Part shown: piece by piece, positions 44,026-52,484 of the stretch
Position numbering within the stretch: position 1 is the stretch's first letter
How the letters are laid out: each line of letters begins with the position of its first letter
Origin: Phenylobacterium deserti
Lineage (GTDB): Bacteria; Pseudomonadota; Alphaproteobacteria; Caulobacterales; Caulobacteraceae
DNA: 64,000 nt
NCBI RefSeq assembly: GCF_003254705.1
Contig: NZ_QFYR01000001.1
Coordinates: forward strand, 1,302,001-1,366,000
Direction of reading: 5' to 3'
The notes under the pieces: generated by a model
Database searches by the model: none
What the model saw: only the letters and a program-made list of their open reading frames with translations
Told to the model about the DNA's origin: nothing
Program-made: the position numbers and the translations under genes

Positions 44026-46967
44026 GCAGCCGCTCCCTGACCGATGTCCCAGGCTTCCACCGCGTCGTCGCAGCGGACGCAAAGGAACTTGGGCGCACTG
44101 ACCTCGGCCAAGACGCGCCAGCAGCGGGCGCACTTGGTCCCCTCGGCGCGGAAGGGCCGAACGGCGACGCCGGGCACTTCCGGGAGGCGGAAAGCTTCGT
44201 CTGCGGTCTCGCCGGACTGCAGCTCGGCTTGGCTCGTGCGGAACACTTCCGCGGCGTCCAGACCTTCGAAAGCCTGGGCCAAGGCGGCTTCGGCGACAGC
44301 TACCTGCGGGGCAGCTTCAAGGGCTGCGCCGATCCGCTTCTCACGCCGTTCGATCTCCAGGGCGCCGTTCACCACCGAGGTGACGGCCTGAACCTTCGCC
44401 CAGCGTTCCGCTTCGGCGTCGTTGCGCCAGGCGGCCGGTGTTTCCGGAATGATCCGCAGAGTGTTGGGTCCGGCGTTCGGGTGACGCGTCGACCAGGCTT
44501 CTTCGGTGGTGAAGGGCATCAGCGGCGAGAGCCAGATCGTCAGGCGCTCGAACGCCGCGTCCATCACCGTCCGAGCAGCGCGCCGGCGCAGCGCGTCCGG
44601 GCGGTCGCAGTAGAGGCTGTCGCGTCGCACGTCGAAGAACAGCGACGACAGCTCGTTCTGGCAGAACTCGATCATCGCTCGGGTGACGTCCGAGAAGGCG
44701 TAGGCCTCGTAGGCCGCGCGAACGTCGCGGTCGAGCTCCCACAGGCGGTGGAGGATGAACCGCTCGAGCGGCGGCATGTCTTCCAGCGGCAGGGCCTCGG
44801 CGTCGGTGAAGCCCGCCAGCGCGCCCAGCATGTAGCGCAGGGTGTTGCGGATCTTGCGGTAGGCGTCCGTGGTGGTCTGGAGGATCGTCTTGCCGATCCG
44901 CTGGTCGTCCGCGTAGTCGACCATGCCGGCCCACAGGCGCAGGATCTCCGCGCCCGAGTCCTTGATCACCGACTGCGGCTCGATGGTGTTGCCCAGCGAC
45001 TTGCTCATCTTCTCCCCCTTCTCGTCGAGGGTGAAGCCGTGGGTGAGCACCGCCTTGTAGGGCGCGCGACCGCGAGTGCCCGAGCTCTCCAGCAGGGAGG
45101 ATTGGAACCAGCCGCGGTGCTGATCGGAGCCTTCCAGATAGAGGTCGGCTGGCGAGTGCGTGGGCAGGCCCGGCTCACGCTGGTTCTCGAGCACGAAGGA
45201 GTGGGTCGAACCGGAGTCGAACCAAACGTCGAGGATGTCCTCGACCTTTTCGTACTTGGAGGCGTCCTGGCCGGCGAGGAAGTCTTCGGCGGGGCGGGTG
45301 AACCAAGCATCGGCGCCTTCGGCGGCGATCACCTCGACGATACGGGCGTTGACCGCTTCGTCACGCAGCGGCTCGCCGGTCTCCTTGTCGACGAACATGG
45401 CCAGCGGCGAGCCCCAGGCGCGCTGGCGGCTGATCAGCCAGTCGGGCCGGCCCTCGACCATGGTGCGGATGCGGTTCTTGCCCGCGGCCGGGTGGAAGGC
45501 CGTGGCGTCAATGGCGTCCAGCGCCGTCTGGCGCAGGGTCTTGCCGCCGTGGACGGCGTCTTCCAGGGCCGCATCCATTCGGATGAACCACTGCGGCGTA
45601 TTGCGGAAAATGACCGGCGCCTTGGAGCGCCAGGAGTGCGGGTAGGAGTGCTCCAGCCGGCCGCGAGCCAGCAGATTGCCGGCCTCGATCAGCTTCTCCA
45701 TCACCGCTCCGTTGGCCGGACCGAACTTGCCAGCCTTCTTGCCCTCAGTTTCCAGGACCTTGAGGCCCGGGAAGAGCGGCACGTGCGGGTAATAGGCGCT
45801 GTCAGGATCGACGGTGTCGGGGATGGTCTGGTCGACGCCCAACTCGGTGAGCAGCTGGCGGCTCTTAAGCCACACCAGGTAGTCGTCGGCGCCGTGGCCC
45901 GGCGCGGTGTGCACGAAGCCCGTGCCGGCGTCGTCGGTGACATGTTCGCCCGGCAGCATGGGCACCTTGAAGCCGAAGCCATCGTCCAGCGCCGCCAGCG
46001 GGTGGGCCAGCACCATGCGGTCGCAATCGACGTCCGAGACGCGCTTGAAGCTCGCCACCTTGGCGGCTTTCATCACCTCGTCGGCCAGCTTGTCAGCCAC
46101 GATCAGACGGTCGCCCGGCGCAGCCCAAGGTTCGAACGGCAGGTCCTGCTCGATCGCCTCGACCTCGAAGACGCCGTAGCTGATGGCGGGGTTGTAGCTG
46201 ACCGCGCGGTTGGCCGGGATGGTCCACGGCGTGGTGGTCCAGATCACCACGGCCGCGCCCTTGGCGCGCTCGTCGCCCGATTGGACGGGGAACTTGGCCC
46301 AGATCGTGGGGCTGACGTGGTCGTGATACTCGACCTCAGCGTCCGCCAGGGCGGTGCGCTCTACCGGGCTCCACATCACTGGCTTGGAGCCGCGGAAGAT
46401 CTGGCCCGAGGCCACGAACTTGTGGAACTCGGCGACAATGGCCGCCTCGCTGCCATAGTCCATGGTGGCGTAGCGATGCGCCCAGTCGCCGGTGATCCCG
46501 AGACGCTGGAACTCGCGCATCTGCTCGCCGATCCACTTGTCGGCATAGGCGCGGCACTCGGCGCGGAATTCGGCCACCGGCACGTCGTCCTTGCGACGTC
46601 CCTTGGCGCGGTACTGCTCCTCGATCTTCCACTCGATCGGAAGGCCGTGGCAGTCCCAGCCGGGGACATAATCGACGTCAAAGCCCAGGGCGAAGCGCGA
46701 GCGGACGACGAAGTCTTTGAGGATCTTGTTCAGCGCATGGCCGATGTGGATCGCGCCGTTGGCATAGGGCGGGCCATCGTGCAGCACGAACAGGGGGGCG
46801 CCGGCGTCCTGCCGCGCCTTGCGGACCGCGCGGTAGAGATCGGCCTCAGCCCACTTCTCCAGGATCTGCGGTTCGAGCTTGGGCAAGCCCGCGCGCATCG
46901 GGAAGGGCGTGTCGGGAAGGAAGACGGTTTCGCGGTAGTCGCGCGTCTGTTCGGCGTCGTCGGCCAT
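44022..46967 (-). CDS. ileS: Isoleucyl-tRNA synthetase
   Basis: A 981-residue class I synthetase. It has the HIGH motif within PPYANGAIHIGHALNKILKD, the editing domain in between, the KMSKS motif in EKMSKSLGNTIEPQ, and a C-terminal zinc element (KCARCWRVL and FLCVRCDDAVEAW). The zinc tail marks the bacterial type that is normally sensitive to mupirocin. The ATG at 46967 was chosen; an open frame runs 29 codons further upstream without homology. Operon with lspA. A very long open frame on the opposite strand (44229-47273) is a composition artefact. Confidence 0.97.
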   Translation of the reverse strand: MADDAEQTRDYRETVFLPDTPFPMRAGLPKLEPQILEKWAEADLYRAVRKARQDAGAPLFVLHDGPPYANGAIHIGHALNKILKDFVVRSRFALGFDVDYVPGWDCHGLPIEWKIEEQYRAKGRRKDDVPVAEFRAECRAYADKWIGEQMREFQRLGITGDWAHRYATMDYGSEAAIVAEFHKFVASGQIFRGSKPVMWSPVERTALADAEVEYHDHVSPTIWAKFPVQSGDERAKGAAVVIWTTTPWTIPANRAVSYNPAISYGVFEVEAIEQDLPFEPWAAPGDRLIVADKLADEVMKAAKVASFKRVSDVDCDRMVLAHPLAALDDGFGFKVPMLPGEHVTDDAGTGFVHTAPGHGADDYLVWLKSRQLLTELGVDQTIPDTVDPDSAYYPHVPLFPGLKVLETEGKKAGKFGPANGAVMEKLIEAGNLLARGRLEHSYPHSWRSKAPVIFRNTPQWFIRMDAALEDAVHGGKTLRQTALDAIDATAFHPAAGKNRIRTMVEGRPDWLISRQRAWGSPLAMFVDKETGEPLRDEAVNARIVEVIAAEGADAWFTRPAEDFLAGQDASKYEKVEDILDVWFDSGSTHSFVLENQREPGLPTHSPADLYLEGSDQHRGWFQSSLLESSGTRGRAPYKAVLTHGFTLDEKGEKMSKSLGNTIEPQSVIKDSGAEILRLWAGMVDYADDQRIGKTILQTTTDAYRKIRNTLRYMLGALAGFTDAEALPLEDMPPLERFILHRLWELDRDVRAAYEAYAFSDVTRAMIEFCQNELSSLFFDVRRDSLYCDRPDALRRRAARTVMDAAFERLTIWLSPLMPFTTEEAWSTRHPNAGPNTLRIIPETPAAWRNDAEAERWAKVQAVTSVVNGALEIERREKRIGAALEAAPQVAVAEAALAQAFEGLDAAEVFRTSQAELQSGETADEAFRLPEVPGVAVRPFRAEGTKCARCWRVLAEVSAPKFLCVRCDDAVEAWDIGQGAAA

Positions 46968-47348
46968 GGAACTTTCCAGCGGGGTTTCGGGGCTTCGCGA
47001 GGTGCGGGTGCAGATCCCGGCGCGCGCTTGGACAGTCTCGTCCGGCGACGTCACGCCGGGCGGCTAATTCGCGGAGCTGTCCGAACCGAAGTCATCAGGC
47101 GCGAGGCTCTAACAGACGTGACGGTCGAACAGAAGGGCCGGGCGCAAACGGCGGCTCCTGACGCACTTCGCGACGTGCAACAAGTCGACCTTCGGCAACT
47201 GGACTGGGATCGGAAAGTCACAGTTGGCGTTCGCTGCATTCCTGCAGAGCGGTGCGGCGAAGACGCGGGTTGAAGCTTTCGAAGCTGCGCCACATATGCA
47301 GGTTCTCGCCGCTATGTTGCGGCGCACAATGAAGCGAAAGACGAGACG
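46968..47348. other. 381-base region upstream of ileS
   Basis: It must hold the ileS promoter and leader on the minus strand and a promoter for the small plus-strand gene at 47349. I found no T-box, no clear TTGACA/TATAAT pair and no family-like protein frame. A short inverted repeat (GAAGCTTTC GAAGC-type, about 47271-47290) is not strong enough to call. Confidence 0.4.
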
Positions 47349-47519
47349 ATGAGGGCGGTAGCGAAGATGGTCGGCGGCGGTGTTGCGGGGCTTCCCGCGG
47401 CCATGCGCACGTTTCGACACTCGCCCAACCGCCAGCGTCTCGCAGCGCGCACCGCTCTGTGGACCGTGGGTCTGAGCGCCGTGGCCTTCTGGGCGCCGCA
47501 CCTGCTGCTGCACGTCTAA
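47349..47519 (+). CDS. Hypothetical 56-residue membrane protein
   Basis: A small frame MRAVAKMVGGGVAGLPAAMR with a basic middle and one C-terminal hydrophobic helix (ALWTVGLSAVAFWAPHLLLH). Codon third positions are GC-rich, as in neighbouring genes. A GAAAG site is near the ATG. The stop overlaps the TfoX-like gene's stop by four bases on the opposite strand. No family was recognised, and it may be missed by gene finders because of its size. Confidence 0.45.
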   Translation: MRAVAKMVGGGVAGLPAAMRTFRHSPNRQRLAARTALWTVGLSAVAFWAPHLLLHV

Positions 47520-47848
47520 GACGTCTTCGCCGGAAGGGCGCGCACGTACGTCAGTGCGGCGTCGATCAACGCCGTCCGGAAGTCGTCGTCTGCGCATGCG
47601 TCTGGTCCCGCCTTCACCCAGCCTGGCATCGGCCGTCCCGCCACCAGCGTGACCACATTGGCGCGATCCAAGGCCCAGCCGTCGTTACCTTTGCCAAGAC
47701 GGGCAAGGATGCCGTCACGGCGGGCCGCGCACAGAAGGTGTCCATGCAGCAGCCAGGCGTGCCCTCCGAACATGGACGTCTCCGAAAGGCCCGGCTCATC
47801 GCCTAGGTGCCCGCGAAGCAGCTCCTCCAGTCCAGCGTCCCGCGTCAC
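47516..47848 (-). CDS. TfoX N-terminal domain protein
   Basis: A 110-residue single-domain protein. It shows the family marks TSMFGGHAWLLHGHLLCAAR and the later MPGWVKAGPDACADDDFRTA. The GTG at 47848 (VTRDAGLEELLRGHLG) was chosen as the only start giving the family length. In gammaproteobacteria TfoX/Sxy controls competence, but short TfoX_N proteins are common in alphaproteobacteria with no known role. Divergent from cstA, with an 88-base gap. Confidence 0.8.
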   Translation of the reverse strand: MTRDAGLEELLRGHLGDEPGLSETSMFGGHAWLLHGHLLCAARRDGILARLGKGNDGWALDRANVVTLVAGRPMPGWVKAGPDACADDDFRTALIDAALTYVRALPAKTS

Positions 47849-47936
47849 GATCGTTCTCCCGTTAAGCGGCTGACATTCGCCGCGTTGGCCCGCAATGTGC
47901 CGCCGCTGTCTTCCGCCGCCGGAAAAGGAGAGTGGA

Positions 47937-49997
47937 GTGGGGTTGCTGGTCAAGCACGGAGCCTGGGCGCTCGCCGCCTTGCTGGGCGCGCTTTCCCTCG
48001 GGGTGATCGCCACCGCGCGGGGTGAAAGCGTCAACGCCCTATGGGTGCTGGTGGCTGCAGTCTGTGTCTACCTGGTCGCCTACCGCTACTACAGCCTCTA
48101 CATCGCCCGCCGCGTCGCGCGGCTGGACCCCGCTCGGCCGACGCCGGCCGTCGTGCATAACGACGGGCTCGATTACGTCCCGACCAACAAGTACGTGCTT
48201 TTCGGACACCACTTCGCAGCGATCGCGGGGGCGGGTCCACTGGTCGGGCCGGTGCTGGCAGCGCAGATGGGCTATCTGCCGGGCCTGCTCTGGATCCTGG
48301 CAGGCGTCGTGCTGGCCGGCGCGGTTCAGGATTTCCTGGTGCTGTTCATGTCGACCCGGCGGGACGGCCGGTCGCTGGGCGAGATGATCCGCGAGGAGAT
48401 GGGCACGATCCCGGGCATCGTCGCCCTTTTCGGCGTCTTCATGATCATGGTGATCATCCTGGCGGTGCTCTCGCTGATCGTCGTTAAGGCTTTGGCCGAG
48501 AGCCCCTGGGGCACGTTCACCGTCGCCGCCACCGTCCCGATCGCGGTCATCATGGGCGTCTGGATGAGGTTTGTCCGGCCGGGGCGGATCGCTGAGGTCT
48601 CGATCTTCGGCTTCGTGATGCTGATCGCCGCCATCTTCGCCGGCCAGTACGTGGCGAACTCACCAACGCTGGCTCCGCTGTTCACCTTCACCGGCGTGCA
48701 ACTGTGTTGGATCCTGATCGGCTACGGCTTCATCGCTGCGGTTCTGCCGGTGTGGCTGGTGCTCGCGCCTCGCGACTACCTGTCCACGTTCCTGAAGATC
48801 GGCGCGATCCTCGCCCTGGCGGTCGGCATCGTCATCATGCGCCCGCAACTGCAGATGCCTGCCGTGACGCCTTTCATCCATGGCGGCGGGCCGGCTTGGT
48901 CGGGGACCCTGTTCCCCTTCCTGTTCATCACCATCGCTTGTGGAGCGGTCTCCGGCTTCCACGCCCTGATCTCGTCCGGCACGACTCCGAAGCTGCTCGA
49001 TAACGAGGGCAACGCCCGCTTCATCGGCTACGGCGGCATGCTCATGGAAAGCTTCGTCGCGGTGATGGCCCTGATCGCGGCGTCGATCATCGACCCTGGC
49101 GTCTACTTCACCATGAACAGCCCCGCCTCGGTCATCGGTACGACCGCGGAAAGCGCCGCCGCCGCCGTCGGCTCCATGGGACACCCGATCGCGCCGGAGA
49201 CCATCGTGCGCACGGCGCAGGACGTCGGCGAGACCAGCATTATTTCCCGCGCCGGAGGTGCGCCGACACTAGCCGTGGGCATGGCCCAGATCTTCTCGCA
49301 CGTAATCGGCGGGCGCGAGATGATGGCCTTCTGGTACCACTTCGCGATCCTGTTCGAGGCGCTGTTCATCCTCACGGCCGTGGACGCCGGCACCCGTTCG
49401 GGCCGCTTCATGCTGCAGGACCTTATCGGGGCGTTCGCGCCCAGGTTTCGGGACACCCGCTCCTGGGCCAACAACCTGATCGCCACCGGCCTGTGTGTCG
49501 CGGCCTGGGGCTTCTTCCTCTACCAGGGCGTCACCGACCCGCTCGGAGGGGTGAACACCCTTTGGCCGCTGTTCGGAATCTCGAACCAGATGCTGGCTGC
49601 TGTGGCCCTGATCCTGGGGACGGTGGTGCTCTTCAAGATGAAGCGGGAGCGCTATGCCTGGGTCACGATCGTTCCGGCGACATGGCTGTGCATCTGCACT
49701 CTGACGGCAGGCTGGCAGAAGCTGTTCTCCGCCGACCCGGCCGTCGGCTTCCTGGCGCACGCCGCGCGCTATCAGGCAGCGGCGAACGCTGGCCAGGTGC
49801 TGGCGCCCGCCAAGAGTGCGGCGCAGATGAACCAGATCTTGATGAACGACCGCATCGACGCCGCGCTGTGCGCCGTGTTCATCGGCGTGGTGCTCACCAT
49901 GCTGGTGTTTGGCGTCCGGTCCTGCCTTCAGGCCTACAGGTCGACAGGCTGGACTGCGCGGGAGATCGGGCCGGGCGCCCTCGAGGCGGCGGAATGA
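47937..49997 (+). CDS. cstA: Carbon starvation protein CstA family transporter
   Basis: A 686-residue inner-membrane protein with about 16-18 helices. Family blocks include DYVPTNKYVLFGHHFAAIAG, GPVLAAQMGYLPGLLWIL, the GFHALISSGTTPKLL segment and FGISNQMLAAVALILGTVVL. CstA/BtsT proteins take up pyruvate or peptides during starvation. The GTG at 47937 was chosen because AAAGGAG lies six bases upstream; the upstream ATG at 47895 adds a non-conserved Cys/Pro-rich leader. Coupled to ybdD by a 4-base overlap. Confidence 0.92.
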   Translation: MGLLVKHGAWALAALLGALSLGVIATARGESVNALWVLVAAVCVYLVAYRYYSLYIARRVARLDPARPTPAVVHNDGLDYVPTNKYVLFGHHFAAIAGAGPLVGPVLAAQMGYLPGLLWILAGVVLAGAVQDFLVLFMSTRRDGRSLGEMIREEMGTIPGIVALFGVFMIMVIILAVLSLIVVKALAESPWGTFTVAATVPIAVIMGVWMRFVRPGRIAEVSIFGFVMLIAAIFAGQYVANSPTLAPLFTFTGVQLCWILIGYGFIAAVLPVWLVLAPRDYLSTFLKIGAILALAVGIVIMRPQLQMPAVTPFIHGGGPAWSGTLFPFLFITIACGAVSGFHALISSGTTPKLLDNEGNARFIGYGGMLMESFVAVMALIAASIIDPGVYFTMNSPASVIGTTAESAAAAVGSMGHPIAPETIVRTAQDVGETSIISRAGGAPTLAVGMAQIFSHVIGGREMMAFWYHFAILFEALFILTAVDAGTRSGRFMLQDLIGAFAPRFRDTRSWANNLIATGLCVAAWGFFLYQGVTDPLGGVNTLWPLFGISNQMLAAVALILGTVVLFKMKRERYAWVTIVPATWLCICTLTAGWQKLFSADPAVGFLAHAARYQAAANAGQVLAPAKSAAQMNQILMNDRIDAALCAVFIGVVLTMLVFGVRSCLQAYRSTGWTAREIGPGALEAAE

Positions 49998-50200
49998 GCA
50001 CGGCCCCATCACCCTTTGCACGGTTCGCCCGCTGCCTTTGTGACGGCGCCCGCCTCATGGTCGGGCAACCGAACTATGAAGCCTATGTCGAGCACCTCGC
50101 CGCCAACCATCCGGACCGGCCGCCGATGTCGAAGGCCGAGTTCTTCCGCAATCGTCAGGACGCCCGATATGGCGGCGGAGGCGGCTTCCGCTGCTGCTAA
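49994..50200 (+). CDS. YbdD/YjiX family small protein, CstA partner
   Basis: A 68-residue protein with the family pattern: a N-terminal helix, MVGQPNYEAYVEHLAANHPD, PPMSKAEFFRNRQDARYGGG and a terminal RCC. In E. coli YbdD and YjiX accompany CstA and BtsT and are needed for full transport. The ATGA overlap with cstA shows translational coupling. Cytoplasmic. Confidence 0.9.
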   Translation: MSTAPSPFARFARCLCDGARLMVGQPNYEAYVEHLAANHPDRPPMSKAEFFRNRQDARYGGGGGFRCC

Positions 50201-50203
50201 GCC

Positions 50204-51142
50204 TCAGGCGCGGAGGAGTGCGCGCGCCGCGGCCGCGTCGGCCATGACCTGCTCGGTCAAGGCTTCCAGACCGTCGAACTTCTCTTCGGGCCGCAGGAAC
50301 GCGATCAAGTCGGTCTCGATGACCTGGTCGTAGATGTCCTCGTCGAAATCGAAGAGCCAGACCTCAAGCCGCGGGGCGATGGTGCCTGTGATCGTCGGAT
50401 TGACGCCGATGTTCGCCACGCCTGGCAGTTCGCGCCCGTCGGGCAGGCGCGTCCGGGTGGCGTAGACGCCGAACTTGGGCACCACATAGTCGTCCAGCGG
50501 GACGTTCGCCGTAGGGAAGCCAAGCTTACGACCCAGCTGTCGACCGCGCTCGACCGCCCCCTCGATAGCAAAAGGCCGGGTCAGGATGGCGGCGGCGTCG
50601 TCGGGGCGGCCTTCCCGCAGGGCGTCCCGAATGGCGGTCGATGAGAACTTGCCGGCCTCGTCTCCGACCTCTTGCGCGACCGACACCGAGAAGCCGAGTT
50701 CGGCGCCCAGTTCGGCAAGCGCCTGCGGGGAGCCGCTGCGACCTTTGCCAAAAGTGTTGTCGAAGCCGACGGTGACGTGCCGCACGCCGAGCCCATCCAC
50801 CAGCACTTCGCGCGCAAAAGCCTCGGGCGTCAGCTCGGCGAGGCCAGGCGCCCAGGGAAGGACATAGAGGATCTCGACGCCCAGCTGTTCGAGCGCGCGC
50901 GCCTGCTGGTCGGTCTTCTGGATCCGGAAGGCTGGCCCGTCGGGGCGGAAGAACACCCGGGGGTGTGGGTCGAAGGTGATAACGCCGAGCGGCGCGCCGA
51001 GGGCGCGGGCGCTCTGGGCGGCCAGGGCGATTACCTCCTGGTGGCCCCGATGAACGCCATCGAAGCTGCCCATGGCCACGGCGGCGGCGCGGTCGGACGC
51101 GACCAGACCTTCCCAGCCGCGGATGACCCGAACCCGGCTCAT
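50204..51142 (-). CDS. ribF: Bifunctional riboflavin kinase/FAD synthetase
   Basis: A 312-residue enzyme that makes FMN and then FAD. The adenylyltransferase half has VAMGSFDGVHRGHQEVI and VITFDPHPRVFF plus FSSTAIRDALREG; the kinase half (about 180-305) has GRQLGRKLGFPTANVPLDD and YGVYAT-type FGVYATRTRLPDG with PGVANIGVNPT. Supplies cofactor for the ACAD and EtfAB enzymes in this window. Its start overlaps the maoC stop by four bases, so ribF is downstream in a maoC-ribF operon. Confidence 0.95.
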   Translation of the reverse strand: MSRVRVIRGWEGLVASDRAAAVAMGSFDGVHRGHQEVIALAAQSARALGAPLGVITFDPHPRVFFRPDGPAFRIQKTDQQARALEQLGVEILYVLPWAPGLAELTPEAFAREVLVDGLGVRHVTVGFDNTFGKGRSGSPQALAELGAELGFSVSVAQEVGDEAGKFSSTAIRDALREGRPDDAAAILTRPFAIEGAVERGRQLGRKLGFPTANVPLDDYVVPKFGVYATRTRLPDGRELPGVANIGVNPTITGTIAPRLEVWLFDFDEDIYDQVIETDLIAFLRPEEKFDGLEALTEQVMADAAAARALLRA

Positions 51143-51561
51143 GCGCCCCGGCGGGGAACGATGACCATGGCCTCGCCGTCCACTACCGCTTTGCCCCCGA
51201 CCTGGCAGACAGTGTCCAGGGTGACGAAGCCGCGGCGCTCGTCGATGGTTTTGACCGTGACGCGTGTGGTCACCTCATCGCCGATCTTCACCGGGCGGCG
51301 GAACTTCAGGCTCTGGCTGACATAGACGGCGCCAGGGCCCGGCAGTTTGGTGCCTAGTGCGGCGGAGATGTAGCTGGCCGCCAGCATGCCGTGCGCGATG
51401 CGGCCGCCAAAGCTGGTGGTCGCGGCATAGGCTTCGTCCACGTGGACCGGGTTGGTGTCGCCGGAAACCGCCGCAAAGGCGTCGATGTCGGCGGCGCCCA
51501 CTGGGCGGGAGGTTTCCGCCGTCTGACCGACGGAAAGATCTTCCAGGAAAAGCTTGTCCAT
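51139..51561 (-). CDS. MaoC family (R)-enoyl-CoA hydratase
   Basis: A 140-residue hot-dog-fold hydratase. The catalytic dyad is in SGDTNPVHVDEAYA (Asp and His, about 34-47), followed by IAHGMLAASYISAALGTKLP. Single-domain MaoC/PhaJ proteins hydrate trans-2-enoyl-CoA to (R)-3-hydroxyacyl-CoA, linking beta-oxidation to polyhydroxyalkanoate synthesis; no PHA synthase is in view. It starts MDKLFLEDLSVGQTAETSRP. Coupled to ribF, and nine bases after the HAD phosphatase stop. Confidence 0.9.
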   Translation of the reverse strand: MDKLFLEDLSVGQTAETSRPVGAADIDAFAAVSGDTNPVHVDEAYAATTSFGGRIAHGMLAASYISAALGTKLPGPGAVYVSQSLKFRRPVKIGDEVTTRVTVKTIDERRGFVTLDTVCQVGGKAVVDGEAMVIVPRRGA

Positions 51562-51569
51562 ACCGCCCC

Positions 51570-52436
51570 TTACCAGACGAGGTCGGGCATGGCCCAGTTC
51601 GCCTTCAGCCCTTCCTGACGCAGCAAGCTTTCCACCGCTTCGGCGCGAATCGCGCCGCCCGCGTCCAGCGTCTCCGCCTCGTGTATGCCGCTGGCCACGA
51701 ACAGCACGTCGAGCTCCTGGGCGTTGGCGCCGCGGATGTCGGTCGGCAGGCCATCTCCAATGCAGAGCACGCGCGAGCGGTCCAGCGGCGTTTTGGTGCG
51801 GCTCGCCGCTTCCTCGAGGCAGATGTCGTAGACGGCGCGGAACGGCTTGCCTGCCATCTCCACCTTGCCGCCGAGGATTTCATAGAGTTGGGCCAGGGCG
51901 CCAGCGCAGTAGATCAGCTTGTCGCCGCGCTGAACCACGATGTCGGGATTGGCGCAGATCATCTCCAGACCACGGGCGACCGCGCCTTCGAAGCGCTCGC
52001 GGTAGTCGTTGGGCTCTTCCGTCTCGTCGTCGAAGGGCCCTGTGCAGGCGATGAAGCGGGCTTCTTCGAGGGGGGCGAAGGTCACGCCGGTGCCCTCGTA
52101 CAGCGGGTCGTCTCGGTCAGGCCCGAGCTTGAAGGCCGGGCCGGGCGCGCGCTCCGCCAACAGGGCGCGCGTGGCGTCGCCGGAGGTCACGACCCGGGCG
52201 TAGGCTTCGCGCTGAACGCCTAGTCCGTCGAGTTGCTCGATCACCGCTGGGCTTGGGCGAGGAGCGTTGGAGATCAGGATCACCGGCCCGCGCTCGGCCT
52301 GGAAACGGGCCAGGGCGACACAAGCGTCGCGGAAGCTTTCTCGGCCGTTGTGGATCACGCCCCAGATGTCGCAGAGGACGGCGTCGTAGCGGTCGGCGAT
52401 CTCGGCAAGGCCGGAGACGATCTGGGGTGCGCTCAT
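51570..52436 (-). CDS. HAD-superfamily hydrolase (TIGR01459 / NagD-like)
   Basis: A 288-residue class IIA HAD phosphatase. The nucleophile motif is LCDIWGVIHNGRESF (Asp-x-Trp-Gly), motif II ILISNAPRPS, Lys in MAGKPFRAVYD and motif IV VLCIGDGLPTDIRGANAQ. The DIWGV form identifies the alphaproteobacterial TIGR01459 group, related to NagD and pyridoxal phosphatases. The substrate is unknown. Probably first gene of a HAD-maoC-ribF transcript. Confidence 0.88.
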   Translation of the reverse strand: MSAPQIVSGLAEIADRYDAVLCDIWGVIHNGRESFRDACVALARFQAERGPVILISNAPRPSPAVIEQLDGLGVQREAYARVVTSGDATRALLAERAPGPAFKLGPDRDDPLYEGTGVTFAPLEEARFIACTGPFDDETEEPNDYRERFEGAVARGLEMICANPDIVVQRGDKLIYCAGALAQLYEILGGKVEMAGKPFRAVYDICLEEAASRTKTPLDRSRVLCIGDGLPTDIRGANAQELDVLFVASGIHEAETLDAGGAIRAEAVESLLRQEGLKANWAMPDLVW

Positions 52437-52484
52437 GGTGGTGGGCGGTAGCCCACGCGCAGGCGGCGGGTCAACGCCAGAAGG

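Noticed and set aside
46968..47054. T-box or Ile leader peptide upstream of ileS
   Set aside because: No specifier-loop/T-box core and no short frame rich in isoleucine codons could be found.
44229..47273. Open frame of 1014 codons on the plus strand opposite ileS
   Set aside because: It mirrors ileS codons; high third-position GC removes stops on the opposite strand. The protein is repetitive in Arg, Gly and Val with no domain, and ileS itself is certain.
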